Part shown: one piece after another, positions 61,649-64,000 of the stretch
How the letters are laid out: every line of letters begins with the position of its first letter
Position numbering within the stretch: the first letter of the stretch is position 1
Assembly: GCA_910580225.1 (NCBI GenBank)
Contig: CAJTXE010000004.1
Span: forward strand, 62,001-126,000
Direction: 5' to 3'
Origin: an uncultured Acetatifactor sp.
GTDB lineage: Bacteria; Bacillota; Clostridia; Lachnospirales; Lachnospiraceae
Length of the DNA: 64,000 bases
Translations under genes and position numbers: made by a program
Notes under the pieces: generated by a model
The model's input: only the letters and a program-made list of their open reading frames with translations
Databases searched by the model: none
What the model was told of the DNA's origin: nothing

Positions 61649-63232
61649 ATGCGGCTTTTTACAAAGTATTTTCTGTTTGGTATGCTTTTGTTCGGCCTGG
61701 CCATCTCCCTGTCGGGTTATTTTCTGCTGCATTATTCCATGGAAAGCAGTATGGCCAGGGAGGCGGACTTCGCCCTGAAGCAGTACCAGTATGATAAATT
61801 TACGGTTCAGTCTGCTCTGCTGTCTTATACGGATGTTTCCGTGGTTGTGGATATGGAGGAATCCTTTTCGGATGCAGGGCAGACTCTGGCCGTCAGACAG
61901 GCGGAGCCGATGGGTTCCCTTTTCGGCATTCTGGCAGAGGAGATCAGCGTTCCTGCGGCCTTCTATTCGGAGGAGGGAACCCTTCTCTATTCGGAGATAG
62001 GGGATCTGGACCCGGGTTTTTTGGAGGGGCTGTCGGAAGAGGCCCATGTCTATCAGTTTCTGGACAGGCCGGAGGGCAGTTCCATTTTGGTGGGAAGCGT
62101 ATTAAAATACGATAAAACCGTATTGCCTGAGGTGACGTGGAGTTTCTGGAAGGAGGACCAGGACCAGACCCGGGAGGGGGAGGTATGGGTTGAGATGCCG
62201 GAGGAGCAAGTGGCGGCTCAAATAGAGGAAGCCCAGGGGAAGGTCTGTTTTGTCACCCAGTGGGATATTACCAAGGCTATACAGCAGCAGGAAATTATGC
62301 GGCAGTATTTTGTGCGGTGCTATCTGGGGGCCATGGCGGCGGGCATGGTGCTCATGGGGATGCTGTCCGCTTTTCTGACCAGGCCCTTAAAACGGATGTC
62401 CCGGGCGGCCCGGCGGATGGCGGAGGGGTATTATGAGGAGCGTCTGGCCATGTCAGGCAGGGATGAAATCGGGGAACTGGCGGAAAGCTTTAACCAGATG
62501 GCAGGGGCCGTGGAGGACAAGATCGGGGAGCTGTCCCGGGCGGCAAGGGAAAAAGAGGATTTTGTGGCGAATTTTGCCCATGAACTGAAGACACCTCTGA
62601 CTTCTATTATCGGGTATGCGGATACCCTCTATCAAAAGGAGCTCTCCCGGGAGGAGATCCGCAAGGCCTCCTGGCATATCTGGAATGAGGGGATGCGCCT
62701 GGAGTCCCTGTCTTTTAAGCTGATGGAGCTGACGGTACTGGGACGGCAGACATTTCCCCTGGAGGAAATGCCCGGGGAGGAACTGCTGAAGGATGCGGCG
62801 GAGGGGCTTGGCCCGTTTCTGGCGGAGAAACAGGTGGATTTGTGCCTGGAAGCCCAGGCCGCCTATGTCATGGTGGATTATGATCTGCTGAAGACCCTGC
62901 TCATCAATCTGGTGGACAATTCCGTGAAGGCGGGCAGCAGCAAGATCACGCTTCAGGGAAAGGAGGAGGCGGGCAGCTACCGGATCAGTGTCCGGGACAA
63001 TGGCTGCGGCATGGAGGAAGAAGCCCTGTCCAGGATTACGGAGGCGTTCTATATGGTGGACAAGGCGCGCTCCAGGAAGCAGCACGGGGCAGGCCTGGGG
63101 CTGGCGCTGGCAGACAGGATTGCCAGGATCCACGGAAGCAGTCTGCAGTTTCAAAGCAGCAGGGGCGCGGGCACGGAAGTGACTTTCTGCCTGAAATGTG
63201 CGCAGGAAGAGGAGGCGGATAAGGATGAGTGA
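61649..63232 (+). CDS. Sensor histidine kinase
   Basis: 527 aa. Two membrane helices (about 8-30 and 225-250) flank an extracellular sensor domain of about 190 residues. HAMP linker (LTRPLKRMSRAARRMAEG), dimerisation helix with phosphoacceptor H311 (NFAHELKTPLTS) and ATP-binding domain with N box (LVDNSVKAG), DNGCGM and GAGLGLAL follow. GGAGGGG precedes the ATG at 61649. Its end overlaps the next gene by 8 bp. Signal unknown; the third gene may be its partner. Confidence 0.93.
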   Translation: MRLFTKYFLFGMLLFGLAISLSGYFLLHYSMESSMAREADFALKQYQYDKFTVQSALLSYTDVSVVVDMEESFSDAGQTLAVRQAEPMGSLFGILAEEISVPAAFYSEEGTLLYSEIGDLDPGFLEGLSEEAHVYQFLDRPEGSSILVGSVLKYDKTVLPEVTWSFWKEDQDQTREGEVWVEMPEEQVAAQIEEAQGKVCFVTQWDITKAIQQQEIMRQYFVRCYLGAMAAGMVLMGMLSAFLTRPLKRMSRAARRMAEGYYEERLAMSGRDEIGELAESFNQMAGAVEDKIGELSRAAREKEDFVANFAHELKTPLTSIIGYADTLYQKELSREEIRKASWHIWNEGMRLESLSFKLMELTVLGRQTFPLEEMPGEELLKDAAEGLGPFLAEKQVDLCLEAQAAYVMVDYDLLKTLLINLVDNSVKAGSSKITLQGKEEAGSYRISVRDNGCGMEEEALSRITEAFYMVDKARSRKQHGAGLGLALADRIARIHGSSLQFQSSRGAGTEVTFCLKCAQEEEADKDE

Positions 63233-64000
63233 GGACAGGCAGGGAAGCAGGATATCCGGGGCAGGAAGCCTGCTTGCCAACGGAGCAGGGATACTGGCTG
63301 CATTGGGAATCGGGTTCGGGGGACTGTTTCTGGTACAGAATATCCTCTCCGGAGAGGCGGAAAAGCTGCTGCATTCCGGAGGGAGAGTGGAGATCCCGGT
63401 TCAGGGGGAAACCATGACCACCTGGGAGACGCAGGATGTGGAGGCAGTACAGGCCCTGCTGACAGGGGAGGAACTGAGGCAGGTGGTGGAGAGACTGGAG
63501 AAGGGCACGGATCCATGGCCCCATGAACCCTGGCAGGGTCAAATGTCCATGGCTGAGGCCATGGAATGCGGCAGGGACTGGACGGAGAACTTTTTAATGC
63601 CCCATCTGGGCATGGCAGACTACACACTTCAGGAGATTACCGCCAACTGCTACCTCTGGAACTGGCAGGCGGATGTGGAAAGCGGGGAGGGAAATCCCCT
63701 CTTCGGCTGCTGGAGTGTATGGCTGTATGTCCCGGACCTTACGGTGGCGCTGACCCTGAACGGAGTTACAGGGCAGGTGCTGCAGGCGACTGTGTCCATC
63801 AGCGGACAGATGCCGGTGGAATATCAGGGAAAAGACGGAATCATGACCCTGCTGACGGACTACGGAGATTCCTTTGGACTGGGGGGAAGCTATGTGATGC
63901 TGAACTCGGAAATGGCTGCAGACGGTTGGGAAATGCGGCAGACCGTGGGAGAGGAAGGAGTATATGCCTCCGTGAGAACCAGTACCATAGCCATTGCCGA
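63225..64000 (+). CDS. Membrane-anchored extracytoplasmic protein, 3' end beyond window
   Basis: At least 258 residues; no stop before the window edge. A short basic N-terminus (SEDRQGSR), one uncleaved-looking hydrophobic helix (LLANGAGILAALGIGFGGLFLV) and a long external domain (WETQDVEAVQALLTGEEL; EYQGKDGIMTLLTDYG) suggest a single-pass protein facing outward. Overlap with the kinase gene (ATG inside its last codons) implies a three-gene operon in which this protein may modulate the sensor or be its output. No family recognised. Confidence 0.75.
   Translation, partial: MSEDRQGSRISGAGSLLANGAGILAALGIGFGGLFLVQNILSGEAEKLLHSGGRVEIPVQGETMTTWETQDVEAVQALLTGEELRQVVERLEKGTDPWPHEPWQGQMSMAEAMECGRDWTENFLMPHLGMADYTLQEITANCYLWNWQADVESGEGNPLFGCWSVWLYVPDLTVALTLNGVTGQVLQATVSISGQMPVEYQGKDGIMTLLTDYGDSFGLGGSYVMLNSEMAADGWEMRQTVGEEGVYASVRTSTIAIA

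Noticed and set aside
1..64000. CRISPR array, tRNA or rRNA genes
   Set aside because: No regularly spaced repeats, cloverleaf-like sequences or rRNA motifs were seen in the intergenic gaps.

Overview
The window looks like chromosome of a gut-type Lachnospiraceae (Clostridia, Bacillota). The grounds are strong AGGAGG-type ribosome binding sites, a tryptophan T-box leader, many two-component-free ABC exporters, DUF5696/YesL/Yip1 neighbourhoods, KduI/KduD uronate genes, a BlaR1/BlaI pair and PD-(D/E)XK (Rpn-type) transposase debris. No tRNA, rRNA or CRISPR array was seen. Species cannot be fixed from the sequence alone.

Layout. 1-2.2 kb: end of an ABC ATPase plus its membrane subunit. 2.2-4.55 kb: what appears to be a decayed RiPP locus, with a 52-residue peptide, a palindrome, an ABC exporter and a radical-SAM maturase broken by a frameshift just before its CxxxCxxC motif and then truncated. 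4.5-6.5 kb: mobile-element debris (Rpn-like nuclease, DAK2-like fragment, relaxase-tail-like fragment). 6.7-10.4 kb: asymmetric heterodimeric multidrug-type ABC exporter. 10.57-11.33 kb: a FimB-sized tyrosine recombinase lying between two 32-bp inverted sites (30/32 identical), with a good outward-facing promoter inside the segment that points at the next operon. This is a candidate Hin-like phase switch. 11.5-26.5 kb: a large glycan-type uptake cluster with two solute-binding proteins (one fused to carbohydrate-binding-like domains), two permease pairs, an NHL propeller protein, Yip1, DUF5696, YesL and a LacI regulator, but no ATPase. 26.6-28.5 kb: two paralogous coiled-coil proteins of unknown role. 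29-33 kb: a second ABC exporter pair behind a long leader.

33-39.8 kb: uronate catabolism. An AraC regulator and an HD hydrolase are divergent from kduI, kduD, an RpiB-type isomerase, a KDPG aldolase-VOC fusion and kdgK. 40.0-46.05 kb: a 6.03-kb transposase-less element bounded by inverted ends (CAGCTCTGACGA) and a perfect 9-bp target duplication TAGAGTAAG. It carries a MerR regulator with a two-gene ABC efflux system, a chimeric KTR remnant, a small secreted protein and a solute-binding lipoprotein whose start is separated from its frame by a poly(A) tract. 46.2-51.6 kb: a mec-like module made of a large class B penicillin-binding protein, convergent blaR1-blaI, and matching TTACA-N2-TGTAA operators in both control regions. 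51.7-53.3 kb: PadR with a DUF1700/DUF4097 protein. 53.5-56.1 kb: a GH29 fucosidase remnant, then a Trp T-box and TrpB2. 56.2-64 kb: an acyltransferase, a GT-C-like membrane protein, asnA (opposite strand), and a two-component system with a membrane-anchored third gene that runs off the window.

Three copies of an ~85-100 bp structured repeat (28.95, 53.40 and 54.36 kb) each start within a few bases of a rho-independent terminator and show compensatory hairpin changes.
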